DNA from: Sulfurovum sp. | GTDB taxonomy: Bacteria > Campylobacterota > Campylobacteria > Campylobacterales > Sulfurovaceae | Direction of reading: 5' to 3' | NCBI GenBank assembly: GCA_023955225.1 | Contig: JAGSGJ010000038.1 | Span: 1-18,618 of the forward strand | DNA: 18,618 bases | Shown: in pieces, positions 7,465 to 14,808 of the stretch | Numbering within the stretch: position 1 is the stretch's first letter | Layout of the letters: every line of letters starts with the position of its first letter | Position numbers and translations under genes: made by a program | Notes under the pieces: generated by a model | What the model saw: only the letters and a program-made list of their open reading frames with translations | Database searches by the model: none | Told to the model about the DNA's origin: nothing

Positions 7465-8127
7465 ATGAAAGCAATCATTACAAAAAGTTTACAAGATATG
7501 CTCTCTAAAGACGTCATCCTGTTTGTACTCAAAATGGGCTTGATCGCATTAGCGATCACCAGCATACTCACATGGAATATGTGGGAGACACTCAACAACA
7601 TCATCAGCTCTTATCTCTCTTGGATACCATGGGAGTGGTTACAAACTTCAGGAGCATCTGTAGTAACCTTTTCATTTGCCTATATGCTTTTTATCATCAT
7701 CGTATCATTGCTTACTTCACTTTACAGTGAAAAATTACTCATCGCCTTGGCCAAAAAACGCTATCCTGATGTTCCGCTAGTCGGCAGTGCAAATATAACT
7801 ACCTCTATCCTCTTAACACTTAAAGCCAGTATTGCTTTTCTACTGCTCTTTATGATCACACTGCCTTTACTTTTTATACCACTGTTTGGTCAGGTATTGG
7901 TGCTCTACTTGTGGTCTATCTTACTGAAGGAACCCACCATTTATGATGTAGGGGCACTCTTCATCAGTGACAAAAAAACATTGAAAGAAAAAAAGAAAAA
8001 AACGAGAGTTTTGGCTATGATAGCTGCACTCTTTAACTATATACCCTTAGTCAATATCTTTGCCCCTGTATTTGCACAGATACTCTTTTTACACCACATT
8101 CTGGGAAAAGAAAATAAAGTTATCTAA
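7465..8127 (+). CDS. EI24/CysZ-like integral membrane protein
   Basis: A 220-residue protein with hydrophobic segments near 18-36, 66-88, 120-152 (long enough for a re-entrant or double pass) and 180-210. The order GQVLVLYLWSILLKEP, then DVGALF and the C-terminal NYIPLVNIFAPVFAQILF, is the pattern of the EI24/CysZ domain (known members: sulfate permease CysZ and uncharacterised homologues). A charged Lys-rich loop (KTLKEKKKKT, 171-180) lies between the last segments. No cysteine-synthesis genes are adjacent, so sulfate transport is not supported by context. It follows the carbonic anhydrase by 18 bp and overlaps the convergent exonuclease gene by four bases (CTAA, shared stop codons). Confidence 0.7.
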   Translation: MKAIITKSLQDMLSKDVILFVLKMGLIALAITSILTWNMWETLNNIISSYLSWIPWEWLQTSGASVVTFSFAYMLFIIIVSLLTSLYSEKLLIALAKKRYPDVPLVGSANITTSILLTLKASIAFLLLFMITLPLLFIPLFGQVLVLYLWSILLKEPTIYDVGALFISDKKTLKEKKKKTRVLAMIAALFNYIPLVNIFAPVFAQILFLHHILGKENKVI

Positions 8128-8918
8128 CTCTGCTTTTCTTTTTTTACTCTTCTTTCTTTCTTGCTGGAGATAGAAAAACGCAATAACTCATCTGCACTCT
8201 TGACATACTCTGGCAGTGTTTCTAAACTTTTTTCCATCACTTTTGCGGCACATACAGCATCACTAAAAGCACGATGATGTGTGGCAGTCTCTATCTCTAA
8301 AAAGTCAATAAGATGTGCAAGCCCATAACGTTCGCTCTCAAAGGTACGCCTGGCAAGATCAATCGTACATAGTTTAGGATTACCTATATGCCCTAAGCCA
8401 AATCTGTCAAAAGAGGCATTCAAAAAACCATAATCAAAATTTGCATTATGTGCCACGAACACCGCATCACCCATAAAATGCCGTAACGCTATTAACGCTT
8501 CCCTTCTTGTAGGTGCACCTATAAGGTCTGTGTGTTCTATACCTGTAATTTTAGTAATATATTCTGGTAAAAAAGCACACTCGACAAAGGTTTCAAAACG
8601 GTCTATAACCTCACCGTTTTCTAGCATCAGCGCACCAATTTCTATTACTTGAGAGGTACCTGGCTTAGAGCCATTGGTTTCTATGTCTATGACACAATAA
8701 CGTTGTTCTTCGTGTGAAGTAAAACATGTCTCAAGTCGATAGTGCTCATCATGTACTTGTGTAATAGGATATCCGGAAGCTTGAAGCAGAATGAAGATCG
8801 TTTCAGAATCTTCCAGTAGTGTCGTATGCTTCGTAACGATATGTTTGTATTGTTCCTCATTCAACACTCCGTCATTTTTACGAAATGCTTTGGTTAGTTC
8901 CTCAAAGACTTTTTGCAT
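8124..8918 (-). CDS. dnaQ: DEDDh 3'-5' exonuclease, DNA polymerase III epsilon family
   Basis: The 264-residue protein carries all five DEDDh residues: Asp78 and Glu80 in VIDIETNG, Asp162 in AHNANFDYGFL, and His215 and Asp220 in HHRAFSDA. This is an active proofreading-type exonuclease by sequence. It has a 70-residue N-terminal extension with no recognised motif before the domain, and a short basic tail (KKERRVKKEKQ). From memory, Campylobacter dnaQ also lies beside rpe and has similar size. The start ATG at 8918 lies inside the end of trpF (17-bp overlap) with no strong ribosome site, so translation is probably coupled to trpF. It is last in the rpe-trpF-dnaQ operon. Whether it is the replicative epsilon subunit or a free exonuclease is not decided by the sequence. 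Confidence 0.88.
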   Translation of the reverse strand: MQKVFEELTKAFRKNDGVLNEEQYKHIVTKHTTLLEDSETIFILLQASGYPITQVHDEHYRLETCFTSHEEQRYCVIDIETNGSKPGTSQVIEIGALMLENGEVIDRFETFVECAFLPEYITKITGIEHTDLIGAPTRREALIALRHFMGDAVFVAHNANFDYGFLNASFDRFGLGHIGNPKLCTIDLARRTFESERYGLAHLIDFLEIETATHHRAFSDAVCAAKVMEKSLETLPEYVKSADELLRFSISSKKERRVKKEKQS

Positions 8919-9495
8919 TGGCTATAAATTGTCTCACTTTTTTAGGATCTTTTTTTCCTTTAATGGACTCTACGCCAGAACTTACATCTACGCCGTAAAA
9001 ACCAAGTTGTTTGACTTGGGCTACATTCTCAGGGGTTAAGCCTCCTGCCAAAATGATCTTAGAACAGTCTACACCATTGAACCATTCAAGGTTCAGACGC
9101 GTTCCTGTACCGCCATATGCTTCACTGTAAGCATCTACCAAACGATATCTGTCTTTAAATTGTGTTATATCTTCTGGGCCTTTGGCACGTACCACAGGTA
9201 AAGTTTGTAACCCAATGGCATCCAAAGACTCTTCATCCACATCAAAATGGATCTGCGCACGTGAAATATCAGAATATTTACACACGGTGTCTATCGTCTC
9301 TATACCTTCGTTGACAAAAAGTCCTACTCTTTCTACAAAAGGAGGAAGTTTATCGATGATTCTTTTCGCTGCTGCAGGGGTGATGTAACGCGGCGATTTA
9401 TTATAGAAAACAAATCCCAATGCATCTGCTCCACACTCTACAGCATGTAAGGCATCTTTTAAATTGGTGATCCCACAAATTTTTACACGCATCAT
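8902..9495 (-). CDS. trpF: Phosphoribosylanthranilate isomerase
   Basis: TrpF catalyses the Amadori isomerisation of phosphoribosylanthranilate in tryptophan synthesis. The TIM-barrel protein has 197 residues. Cys7 in KICGIT is the general base and Asp121 in LVDAYSEAYGGTG the general acid by family position. LAGGLTPENV and VDVSSGVE form the phosphate-binding end of the barrel. Two ATGs abut at the start; AAGGGGAAGAT upstream fits either. The ribosome site overlaps the stop of rpe, 9 bp before the first ATG, so the two are tightly coupled. It stands apart from any other trp gene in this window, so tryptophan enzymes are scattered here. Confidence 0.96.
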   Translation of the reverse strand: MMRVKICGITNLKDALHAVECGADALGFVFYNKSPRYITPAAAKRIIDKLPPFVERVGLFVNEGIETIDTVCKYSDISRAQIHFDVDEESLDAIGLQTLPVVRAKGPEDITQFKDRYRLVDAYSEAYGGTGTRLNLEWFNGVDCSKIILAGGLTPENVAQVKQLGFYGVDVSSGVESIKGKKDPKKVRQFIANAKSL

Positions 9496-9504
9496 ATCTT
9501 CCCC

Positions 9505-10146
9505 TTATTTTAATGCAGAAATTGCTTTTTCTATGCCATCTGGATGTTTGTATACAAATGAACCAGCCACCACAACATTGACACCCGCTGCTTCTAACTC
9601 TTTTACATTTTTATCGTTCACTCCACCGTCTACTTCTATCAGACATTTTGGGTTTCTCTTCTCTATCAGTGCTTTTAAACGCTGTGCTTTTTCTACAACC
9701 GAAGAAATAAACTTCTGTCCGCCAAAACCTGGGTTCACGCTCATAAGAAGCACCATATCTACATCTTCAAGCAAAAATTCTATGGCTTCAGGTGGTGTAT
9801 GTGGATTAAGCGTAATAGCCGGACGTATACCCAACCCACGTATTTTTTGTATGAGTCTATGAGGATGCTTCTCTTCTTCGATGTGAAAAGAGATAAACCC
9901 AGGCTTCAAAGGTGCGAACAGATCTACAAAAAATGAGTTGTTCTCTACCATCAAGTGTATATCCAAAGGTTTAGTAGCAGCCCTGGCCACTGCTTCAACA
10001 ACAACAGGTCCTATGGTAAGGTTTGGTACAAAATGCCCATCCATTACATCGACATGCACAAGGTCACAACCCCCTTCACAAATGGCTGCAACATCACGAG
10101 CCAAATGTCCAAAATCAGCGGAAAGTATACTTGGAGCTACTAACAT
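9505..10146 (-). CDS. rpe: Ribulose-phosphate 3-epimerase
   Basis: Rpe interconverts ribulose-5-phosphate and xylulose-5-phosphate in the pentose phosphate pathway and the Calvin cycle. The TIM-barrel protein has 213 residues, the usual size. Metal/catalytic residues seen are His31 and Asp33 (HVDVMDGHFVPN), His64 (DIHLMV) and Asp173 (EVDGGV). SVNPGFGGQKF and VAGSFVY complete the phosphate site. AGAGGAC lies upstream of the ATG at 10146. It is first gene of the operon with trpF and dnaQ, driven by a promoter at 10174-10179. Confidence 0.97.
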   Translation of the reverse strand: MLVAPSILSADFGHLARDVAAICEGGCDLVHVDVMDGHFVPNLTIGPVVVEAVARAATKPLDIHLMVENNSFFVDLFAPLKPGFISFHIEEEKHPHRLIQKIRGLGIRPAITLNPHTPPEAIEFLLEDVDMVLLMSVNPGFGGQKFISSVVEKAQRLKALIEKRNPKCLIEVDGGVNDKNVKELEAAGVNVVVAGSFVYKHPDGIEKAISALK

Positions 10147-10173
10147 AAATGTCCTCTTGTGTTATTTTCCTTT

Positions 10174-10179
10174 ATTATA
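10174..10179 (-). promoter_or_regulatory. Extended -10 promoter of the rpe-trpF-dnaQ operon
   Basis: The reverse strand reads GGTTTTGCTATAATAAAGG, with TATAAT ending 28 bp before the rpe start. TTTTGCTATAAT also occurs at the ppk promoter. Confidence 0.6.
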
Positions 10180-10345
10180 GCAAAACCAAACTTGTGACCT
10201 AGCGCCATGAATGAAAGAATATCGCTATCTATACATACTCTACTGTCTCGCGAAAGTGCTTCTTTTGGGTTCATTTCTTCTTTTTGTGACAAAACAAAGA
10301 AGAAGAGGTACAAACACCTTAAGCAAATTTTATGCTCAAATTGTC
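10180..10345. other. Non-coding gap between divergent rpe and rpmB
   Basis: I see no supported gene here. Open frames exist on both strands but lack ribosome sites and family likeness. An inverted repeat with arms TTCTTCTTT (10275-10283) and AAAGAAGAA (10296-10304) is the only clear structure. Promoters for rpe and rpmB lie at its two ends. Confidence 0.5.
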
Positions 10346-10351
10346 TATAAT
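10346..10351 (+). promoter_or_regulatory. -10 box (TATAAT) for rpmB
   Basis: TTGTCTATAAT ends here, leaving a leader of roughly 70 nt before the rpmB ATG. In that leader ACTTTTAGAAAAGT (10381-10394) is a small near-perfect hairpin. Confidence 0.5.
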
Positions 10352-10427
10352 CCCACAAAATATTCATCGTTTGACACTCAACTTTTAGAAAAGTGTAACT
10401 GGGACGATTAACTTAAAGGACATAACT

Positions 10428-10637
10428 ATGGCAAGAAGATGTGACATTACGGGTAAAGGCCCATTAACAGGAAACAACGTTTCTCACGCAAACAACAAAA
10501 CAAAAAGAAGACAACTTCCAAACTTGAGATCTGTGAAAATCACACTTGAAGATGGAACAACTAAAAGAGTTAGAGTTGCTGCTTCTACACTTAGAACAAT
10601 GAAGAAACACGCTGCTCAAGCTGCTACAGCTGAGTAA
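10428..10637 (+). CDS. rpmB: 50S ribosomal protein L28
   Basis: A 69-residue basic protein starting MARRCDITGKGPLTGNNVSHANNK, the unmistakable L28 N-terminus, with KRRQLPNLRSVKI and VAASTLRTMKK following. AAAGGA (about 7 nt) precedes the ATG. An 8-bp hairpin starts at the stop codon (10635-10657), and the potassium channel gene begins 24 bp after the rpmB stop. From memory, H. pylori also places rpmB next to a two-helix K+ channel gene (HP0490-HP0491). Confidence 0.97.
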   Translation: MARRCDITGKGPLTGNNVSHANNKTKRRQLPNLRSVKITLEDGTTKRVRVAASTLRTMKKHAAQAATAE

Positions 10638-10657
10638 GTCCCTACTTTTGGGACTTA
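10635..10657 (+). promoter_or_regulatory. Stem-loop between rpmB and the K+ channel gene
   Basis: TAAGTCCC (10635-10642) pairs perfectly with GGGACTTA (10650-10657) across a 7-nt loop. There is no U-tract after it, so it is not a classical terminator. It ends 4 nt before the TTG start of the channel gene and could occlude that start or protect the rpmB mRNA end. The regulatory role is inferred. Confidence 0.5.
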
Positions 10658-10661
10658 GGCT

Positions 10662-11792
10662 TTGAGAGCCACAGAAAGATTCAAAAAGTTTCTCGGTTGG
10701 AGAAGCGCACCCAAACCTCATATTACACTAAATGACGAGTATTATGGTCATTTAGCCCCTTTTAGACTTCCTCTTATACTTACTGTACTTGTTATGCTTA
10801 TCGGCACAATGGGGTATATGCTCATTGATGGTTTTCCGCTTATGGATGCTATTTATCAAACAGGTATAACATTTACTACTGTAGGTTTTGGAGAGATACA
10901 ACCCATTTCAGATATGGGACGTATCTTCACCATTACCCTTATCATCTTCGGCTTTGTTGTCTTTTCTATCGCTGTGGGTATTATTGCAGAAGTCGTCAAA
11001 AAAGGTGAATTTCAAAAAACTGCTAAGGAGCGTAAAATGCTTTACGAAATTGCTAGACTTAAACAGCACTTTGTTGTCTGTTATCATAATGAATTTACTA
11101 TACAGGTAACCAAACAACTTCGTGAAAACCACATCCCTTTTGTAGTTGTTGATCCTAGAGAAGACATGGAACAGATAGCAAAAAAATACCATTACCCTTA
11201 CTTTGTATCAGCAGAACCCCACACAGAAGAAGGTATCTTAAAGTCACATCTCTCTTCAGCAAAGGGTGTCATTACCCTGGCAGATAACGTAGCAGGCAAC
11301 ATTGCAACCATTGCTTCTGCCAGACTCTATGAATCAGAAATACACCGTGGTCAAAAGTTCCTCATCATTGCGAATGCAAAAAGCAGTGAAGATGATCAAA
11401 AACTTCTTAAACTAGGTGCTGACAGAGTCGTTACAGCAACAAAACTCATGGCTCAACGTATCAATGCTATGGCAGCACGTCCAGATATGGAAAACCTTCT
11501 TCAAGAGTTTCTTTATAAAAAAGATACCCCTCTTGATATGGAAGAGGCAAAAGTTTCAAAAACATCGTGGCTCGCACTTAAAAAAATCAAAACTGCGCGC
11601 TTCAGAGACATTGCAAATGTGACGATTATCGGTATACGTCAAAAAGATAACAAGTTCATTCCTATGCCTAAAGGTGATACGATCATTATGCCACAATCCA
11701 AGCTTCTACTCATCGGTACCAGTGAAGGTATCTCACAAGCTAAAAAAATTATCCGTAAAAAAGAGAAACCAGACGAGCTCAAATATGTTTAA
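10662..11792 (+). CDS. Two-helix potassium channel with RCK (TrkA-N/TrkA-C) domains
   Basis: Residues 34-56 form the first membrane helix, 61-80 a pore loop with selectivity filter TTVGFGE (72-78), and 87-109 the second helix. This is a single-pore K+ channel subunit that would work as a tetramer. From about 135 a Rossmann-like RCK N-domain follows (HFVVCYHNEFTIQV...VVVDPRED), then a TrkA-C domain to the end (VTIIGIRQKDNKFIPMP...LLLIGTSEGI). The glycine-rich G-x-G-x-x-G nucleotide loop is missing; the place reads CYHNEF. The start is TTG directly after a hairpin; no in-frame ATG exists before the first membrane helix. The stop overlaps the argJ start by 8 bp. A fused channel-RCK of this kind is known from Helicobacter (K+ uptake). 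Confidence 0.9.
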   Translation: MRATERFKKFLGWRSAPKPHITLNDEYYGHLAPFRLPLILTVLVMLIGTMGYMLIDGFPLMDAIYQTGITFTTVGFGEIQPISDMGRIFTITLIIFGFVVFSIAVGIIAEVVKKGEFQKTAKERKMLYEIARLKQHFVVCYHNEFTIQVTKQLRENHIPFVVVDPREDMEQIAKKYHYPYFVSAEPHTEEGILKSHLSSAKGVITLADNVAGNIATIASARLYESEIHRGQKFLIIANAKSSEDDQKLLKLGADRVVTATKLMAQRINAMAARPDMENLLQEFLYKKDTPLDMEEAKVSKTSWLALKKIKTARFRDIANVTIIGIRQKDNKFIPMPKGDTIIMPQSKLLLIGTSEGISQAKKIIRKKEKPDELKYV

Positions 11793-13005
11793 ACTGATTC
11801 CAGTAGAAAACGGTTTAGAAAATGTAAAAGGGTTCTTCTGTGGTGCTACGAATGTTGGTATGCGAACAAACCCTCCAAACTCTGATGTATCTGATGTATC
11901 TGATGTAGATGGTGATGTTGCCTTTATACGAAGTGAAGAACCTTGTCATATCTCGTCTGTATTTACAAGCAATACATTTCAGGCTGCACCCATCAAACAT
12001 TTTCAAAGATATCCTAAAGATTTTCAAACTAACTTTGTCCTTATCAATGCCAAAAATGCAAATGCCATGACAGGTGAAAAAGGTGTAGAAGATATAGAGT
12101 CCATTATGTCTACTCTCTCAACCAAACAAAATGTACTTAATCCTGTGATGAGTTCTACTGGTGTCATAGGCTACCGTTTACCTATAGATAAAATAATCTC
12201 TTCTTTTGATACGCTTGACTTCAATGCTTCAAATTCACATCAGGCAGCACGTGCCATCATGACAACAGACAGCTTCAAAAAAGAGTTAGCCTATCAAGTA
12301 GAACTTGAAGATGGTAACTCTTTTAACATTGCAGCCACCTGTAAAGGTGCAGGCATGATAAACCCGGCTATGGCTACGATGCTCTGTTTTGTCATTACCG
12401 ACGCTGACATCCCTAAGTCTGACATGGATGAACTGCTCACAGAAGCAACAGAAGGTTCATTTAACCGTATCTCTGTGGATGGTGACACATCTACCAATGA
12501 CACGGTGATGTTACTTTCAAACAAACAAAGTACCCACTACAATAAAGAAGCCTTTGCTGGGGCTCTCAATCAGATCATGTTTGATCTGGCTATGCTGATA
12601 CTCAAAGATGGAGAAGGGGCAAACAAACTTGTGGCCTTTGAAGTCAAGGGAGCCAAAAGTGAAGAAGAAGCAAAGACGGCAAGTATGGCGTTGAGTAACT
12701 CTCTCCTGGTAAAAACTGCACTCTTTGGAGAAGACCCAAACTGGGGGCGTATAGCTTCAACCATAGGTGCATCCGGTATAGCCTGTGATGACAAAACGCT
12801 TACCATACACTATGATGATCTTCTTATCTACTCTCATGAATTTAGAGAGCTAGACAAAGTACGTGAAGACGAAGCATATAAGATCATGAAACAAGAACAG
12901 TTTAAAGTCACTTGTGACATCGGTTTAGGTAATGCCAGTTATACATCTTATGGGTGTGATCTGAGTTATGAATATGTAAAAATAAATGCAGAATACCGGA
13001 CTTAA
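11785..13005 (+). CDS. argJ: Ornithine acetyltransferase / N-acetylglutamate synthase
   Basis: ArgJ recycles the acetyl group from N-acetylornithine to glutamate in arginine synthesis. It cleaves itself before a Thr that becomes the nucleophile. The 406-residue protein has the site in KGAGMINPAMATML (Thr198), plus GEDPNWGRI and the C-terminal GxGNASYTSYGCDLSYEYV ending, as in the family. I place the start at the ATG at 11785, inside the end of the channel gene, because MFKLIPVENGLENVKGFF is the family N-terminus; the frame stays open further upstream but that is channel coding sequence. Residues 33-41 are three copies of Ser-Asp-Val from a perfect 9-bp triplicate, which lengthens a loop near the N-terminus. 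Nothing shows whether it is mono- or bifunctional. Confidence 0.95.
   Translation: MFKLIPVENGLENVKGFFCGATNVGMRTNPPNSDVSDVSDVDGDVAFIRSEEPCHISSVFTSNTFQAAPIKHFQRYPKDFQTNFVLINAKNANAMTGEKGVEDIESIMSTLSTKQNVLNPVMSSTGVIGYRLPIDKIISSFDTLDFNASNSHQAARAIMTTDSFKKELAYQVELEDGNSFNIAATCKGAGMINPAMATMLCFVITDADIPKSDMDELLTEATEGSFNRISVDGDTSTNDTVMLLSNKQSTHYNKEAFAGALNQIMFDLAMLILKDGEGANKLVAFEVKGAKSEEEAKTASMALSNSLLVKTALFGEDPNWGRIASTIGASGIACDDKTLTIHYDDLLIYSHEFRELDKVREDEAYKIMKQEQFKVTCDIGLGNASYTSYGCDLSYEYVKINAEYRT
11881..11907 (+). repeat. In-frame 9-bp tandem repeat within argJ (three copies)
   Basis: TCTGATGTA occurs three times end to end, followed by the similar GATGGTGATGTT. It encodes Ser-Asp-Val x3 and sits in a surface-loop position ahead of the conserved GDVAFI segment. 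Copy-number change would be in frame. Confidence 0.85.
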
Positions 13006-13043
13006 AAATTTTACTTTTAACTCTCTACTAACCACAAAAAAGT

Positions 13044-13049
13044 TATACT
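13044..13049 (+). promoter_or_regulatory. -10 box for the DUF465 gene
   Basis: AAAAAGTTATACT ends here, 28 bp before the ATG at 13078. An overlapping TATAAA (13049-13054) is an alternative. Confidence 0.45.
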
Positions 13050-13077
13050 ATAAAATATATTAATACTAGGAATTAAA

Positions 13078-13302
13078 ATGTTACATGAATACAAAAATGA
13101 AATACACGAACTCAAACTAAGCAATGCACACTTTGCAAAGATTTTTGAAAAGCATAATGCACTTGACCAAAAAGTTGAAGATGCAGAAGCAGAACGTACT
13201 ATTTTAACTGATGTGGAGCTTGAGACACTTAAAAAAGAAAAACTTCTTTTAAAAGATGAAGCTTACCAAATGATTTTAGACTATAAAAAAGCTCAAGCAT
13301 AA
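13078..13302 (+). CDS. DUF465 / YdcH-like small helical protein
   Basis: A 74-residue charged, helical protein: MLHEYKNEIHELKLSNAHFAK, then FEKHNALDQKVEDAE and LKKEKLLLKDEAYQMI. The order, including H-x-x-F-x-x-x-x-x-x-H-x-x-L-D-x-x-V and L-K-K-x-K-L-x-L-K-D-E, is the DUF465 (YdcH) pattern. It is predicted to be a helical hairpin of unknown biochemical role. AGGA precedes the ATG. From memory, Campylobacter also has a small protein of this type near rpmB. It appears to be a single-gene unit: own promoter upstream, hairpin at 13322 downstream. Confidence 0.85.
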   Translation: MLHEYKNEIHELKLSNAHFAKIFEKHNALDQKVEDAEAERTILTDVELETLKKEKLLLKDEAYQMILDYKKAQA

Positions 13303-13321
13303 TCTTAGTCTTCAACACACC

Positions 13322-13337
13322 ATGGGCTTTTGCCCAT
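13322..13337 (+). terminator. Probable intrinsic terminator after the DUF465 gene
   Basis: ATGGGC-TTTT-GCCCAT is a perfect 6-bp GC-containing hairpin 20 bp after the stop, followed by ATATTAATCTTCTT. The same ATGGGC/GCCCAT stem, with loop AAA, occurs after ppk at 6820-6834. Confidence 0.55.
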
Positions 13338-13355
13338 ATATTAATCTTCTTACCC

Positions 13356-13361
13356 TATAAT
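13356..13361 (+). promoter_or_regulatory. -10 box (TATAAT) for leader ORF and DEAD-box helicase
   Basis: CTTACCCTATAAT ends 27 bp before the leader ORF ATG and 85 bp before the helicase ATG. It is the only promoter-like sequence after the hairpin at 13322. Confidence 0.5.
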
Positions 13362-13388
13362 ATCTTTAATTAATTTATAGGAATACTC

Positions 13389-13445
13389 ATGAAATTACTG
13401 CCACTTTTACTTATTACTCTACTTACAACATTTGGAGTCAAATAA
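13389..13445 (+). CDS. 18-codon hydrophobic leader ORF before the helicase
   Basis: ATG at 13389 opens MKLLPLLLITLLTTFGVK and stops with TAA at 13443-13445, one base before the helicase ATG at 13447. TAGGAA lies about 5 nt upstream of its ATG. The peptide looks like a bare signal/transmembrane segment. The helicase ribosome site GGAG (13433-13436) lies inside its last codons, so translating it would pass through that site and could couple or tune helicase translation. It may instead be a chance ORF or the stump of a lost secreted-protein gene. Confidence 0.4.
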   Translation: MKLLPLLLITLLTTFGVK

Positions 13446-13446
13446 T

Positions 13447-14808
13447 ATGGCAAGTTTTAATAGCATAGAAGCATTTCCAAAAGCGCTTTTAGAGACACTC
13501 AATATACTTAATTTCACAACGATGACTGAGATACAAGAAAAGGCTATCAGCCCTATCTTGGAAGGTAATGACATCTTAGCACAATCCAAAACAGGCTCAG
13601 GAAAAACCTTGGCCTTTGGATTACCCTGCGTGATGCGTACAGATACAAACAACTATAAGCCACAGAGCATCATCATTACACCCACACGTGAACTGGCTGA
13701 GCAGATAGCTATTGAACTGAGAAAAGTTGCAGCCTACAAAGCCAACCTCAAAATACTCACACTGTATGGTGGAGTGCCACTTCGCGCCCAAGCTGAATCA
13801 TTGGCCAAAGGGGCACATATACTCATCGGTACACCCGGACGTATACAAGACCACCTGGCAAAAGAGACACTGGTACTAGACAGTATCAAAACACTGGTAC
13901 TCGATGAAGCAGATCGTATGCTGGACATGGGTTTTTACGATGAGATAGTCAAGATAGGCTCCAACATGCCGCGTGCGAAACAAACGCTACTCTTCTCAGC
14001 GACATTCCCTGATAAGATAGAAAAACTTGCCAAAGCTCTACTAAAACAGCCCATTACCATCAAAGTAGACACGGTTCAAGAGAGTGATAAGATAGATGAA
14101 ATAGTCTATGAAACTTCTGATAAATTTAAAACACTTACAGCACTTATCCAATCCTATAAACCAGAATCACTCCTTATATTCTGTAACACCAAAGCAGAAG
14201 TGATTTCTCTGACTGATACCTTGCACCAACGTGGACATTCGACTATAGACATACATGGTGATCTTGAACAAAGAGATCGTAATGAATCTGTGATCGCTTT
14301 TTCTAATGGTTCCAGACGTATCATGGTGGCTACAGATGTTGCTTCAAGAGGTCTAGACATTAAAGACATCGAGTTGGTCATCAACTATGACTTACCCTTT
14401 GACCAAGAAGTCTACACGCACCGTATTGGACGTACAGGGCGTGCAGATGCCAAAGGTACAGCCATCTCACTCTATGGGCCAAGAGACAGTGAAAAATGTG
14501 CTTACATCACTTCACAGGCACGTACAGCACAAATGAAAGACTTACGGGTAGATGCTACATTTAAAATGCTGTCTGAGTACGATACGCTTTGTATTAACGG
14601 TGGTAAAAAAACCAAGCTTCGTGCGGGAGATATACTCGGTACTTTATGTAAAGAGATAGGCATTGATCCAAAAATGATAGGAAAGATCAACATTACAGAT
14701 ACAAAGTCTTATGTTGCACTGCATCATACCGTGATAGACAAAGTATTTAAAGCATTAAAAAAGACAACGATCAAGAAGAAAAAATATATAACCTGGATAT
14801 TGAACTAA
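13447..14808 (+). CDS. dbpA: DEAD-box RNA helicase with DbpA-type C-terminal RNA-binding domain
   Basis: A 453-residue protein with the full motif set: Q motif (TEIQEKAI), motif I AQSKTGSGKT (45-54), PTRELAEQ, GTPGR, DEAD (153-156), SAT (184-186), VATDVASRGLDI and HRIGRTGR (325-332). The last ~75 residues (LCINGGKKTKLRAGDILGTLC...IGKINITDTKSYVAL) match the DbpA RNA-binding domain, which in E. coli DbpA recognises hairpin 92 of 23S rRNA during 50S assembly. I assign DbpA-like on that domain; orthology and target are inferred. The start at 13447 is preferred over an upstream in-frame TTG because GGAG lies about 10 nt before it. The gene ends where a 21-bp direct repeat begins. Confidence 0.9.
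   Translation: MASFNSIEAFPKALLETLNILNFTTMTEIQEKAISPILEGNDILAQSKTGSGKTLAFGLPCVMRTDTNNYKPQSIIITPTRELAEQIAIELRKVAAYKANLKILTLYGGVPLRAQAESLAKGAHILIGTPGRIQDHLAKETLVLDSIKTLVLDEADRMLDMGFYDEIVKIGSNMPRAKQTLLFSATFPDKIEKLAKALLKQPITIKVDTVQESDKIDEIVYETSDKFKTLTALIQSYKPESLLIFCNTKAEVISLTDTLHQRGHSTIDIHGDLEQRDRNESVIAFSNGSRRIMVATDVASRGLDIKDIELVINYDLPFDQEVYTHRIGRTGRADAKGTAISLYGPRDSEKCAYITSQARTAQMKDLRVDATFKMLSEYDTLCINGGKKTKLRAGDILGTLCKEIGIDPKMIGKINITDTKSYVALHHTVIDKVFKALKKTTIKKKKYITWILN

Noticed and set aside
10140..10411. Open frames on both strands in the rpe-rpmB gap (10211-10411 plus, 10140-10367 minus)
   Set aside because: They overlap each other and the two promoters, lack ribosome sites and show no recognisable family pattern; most likely chance frames.
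11674..11784. 37-codon upstream extension of the argJ frame
   Set aside because: It lies within the potassium channel coding region; the family N-terminus begins at the ATG at 11785.
13432..13446. TTG start five codons upstream for the DEAD-box helicase
   Set aside because: The GGAG ribosome site (13433-13436) would lie inside the coding region; the ATG at 13447 fits its spacing.
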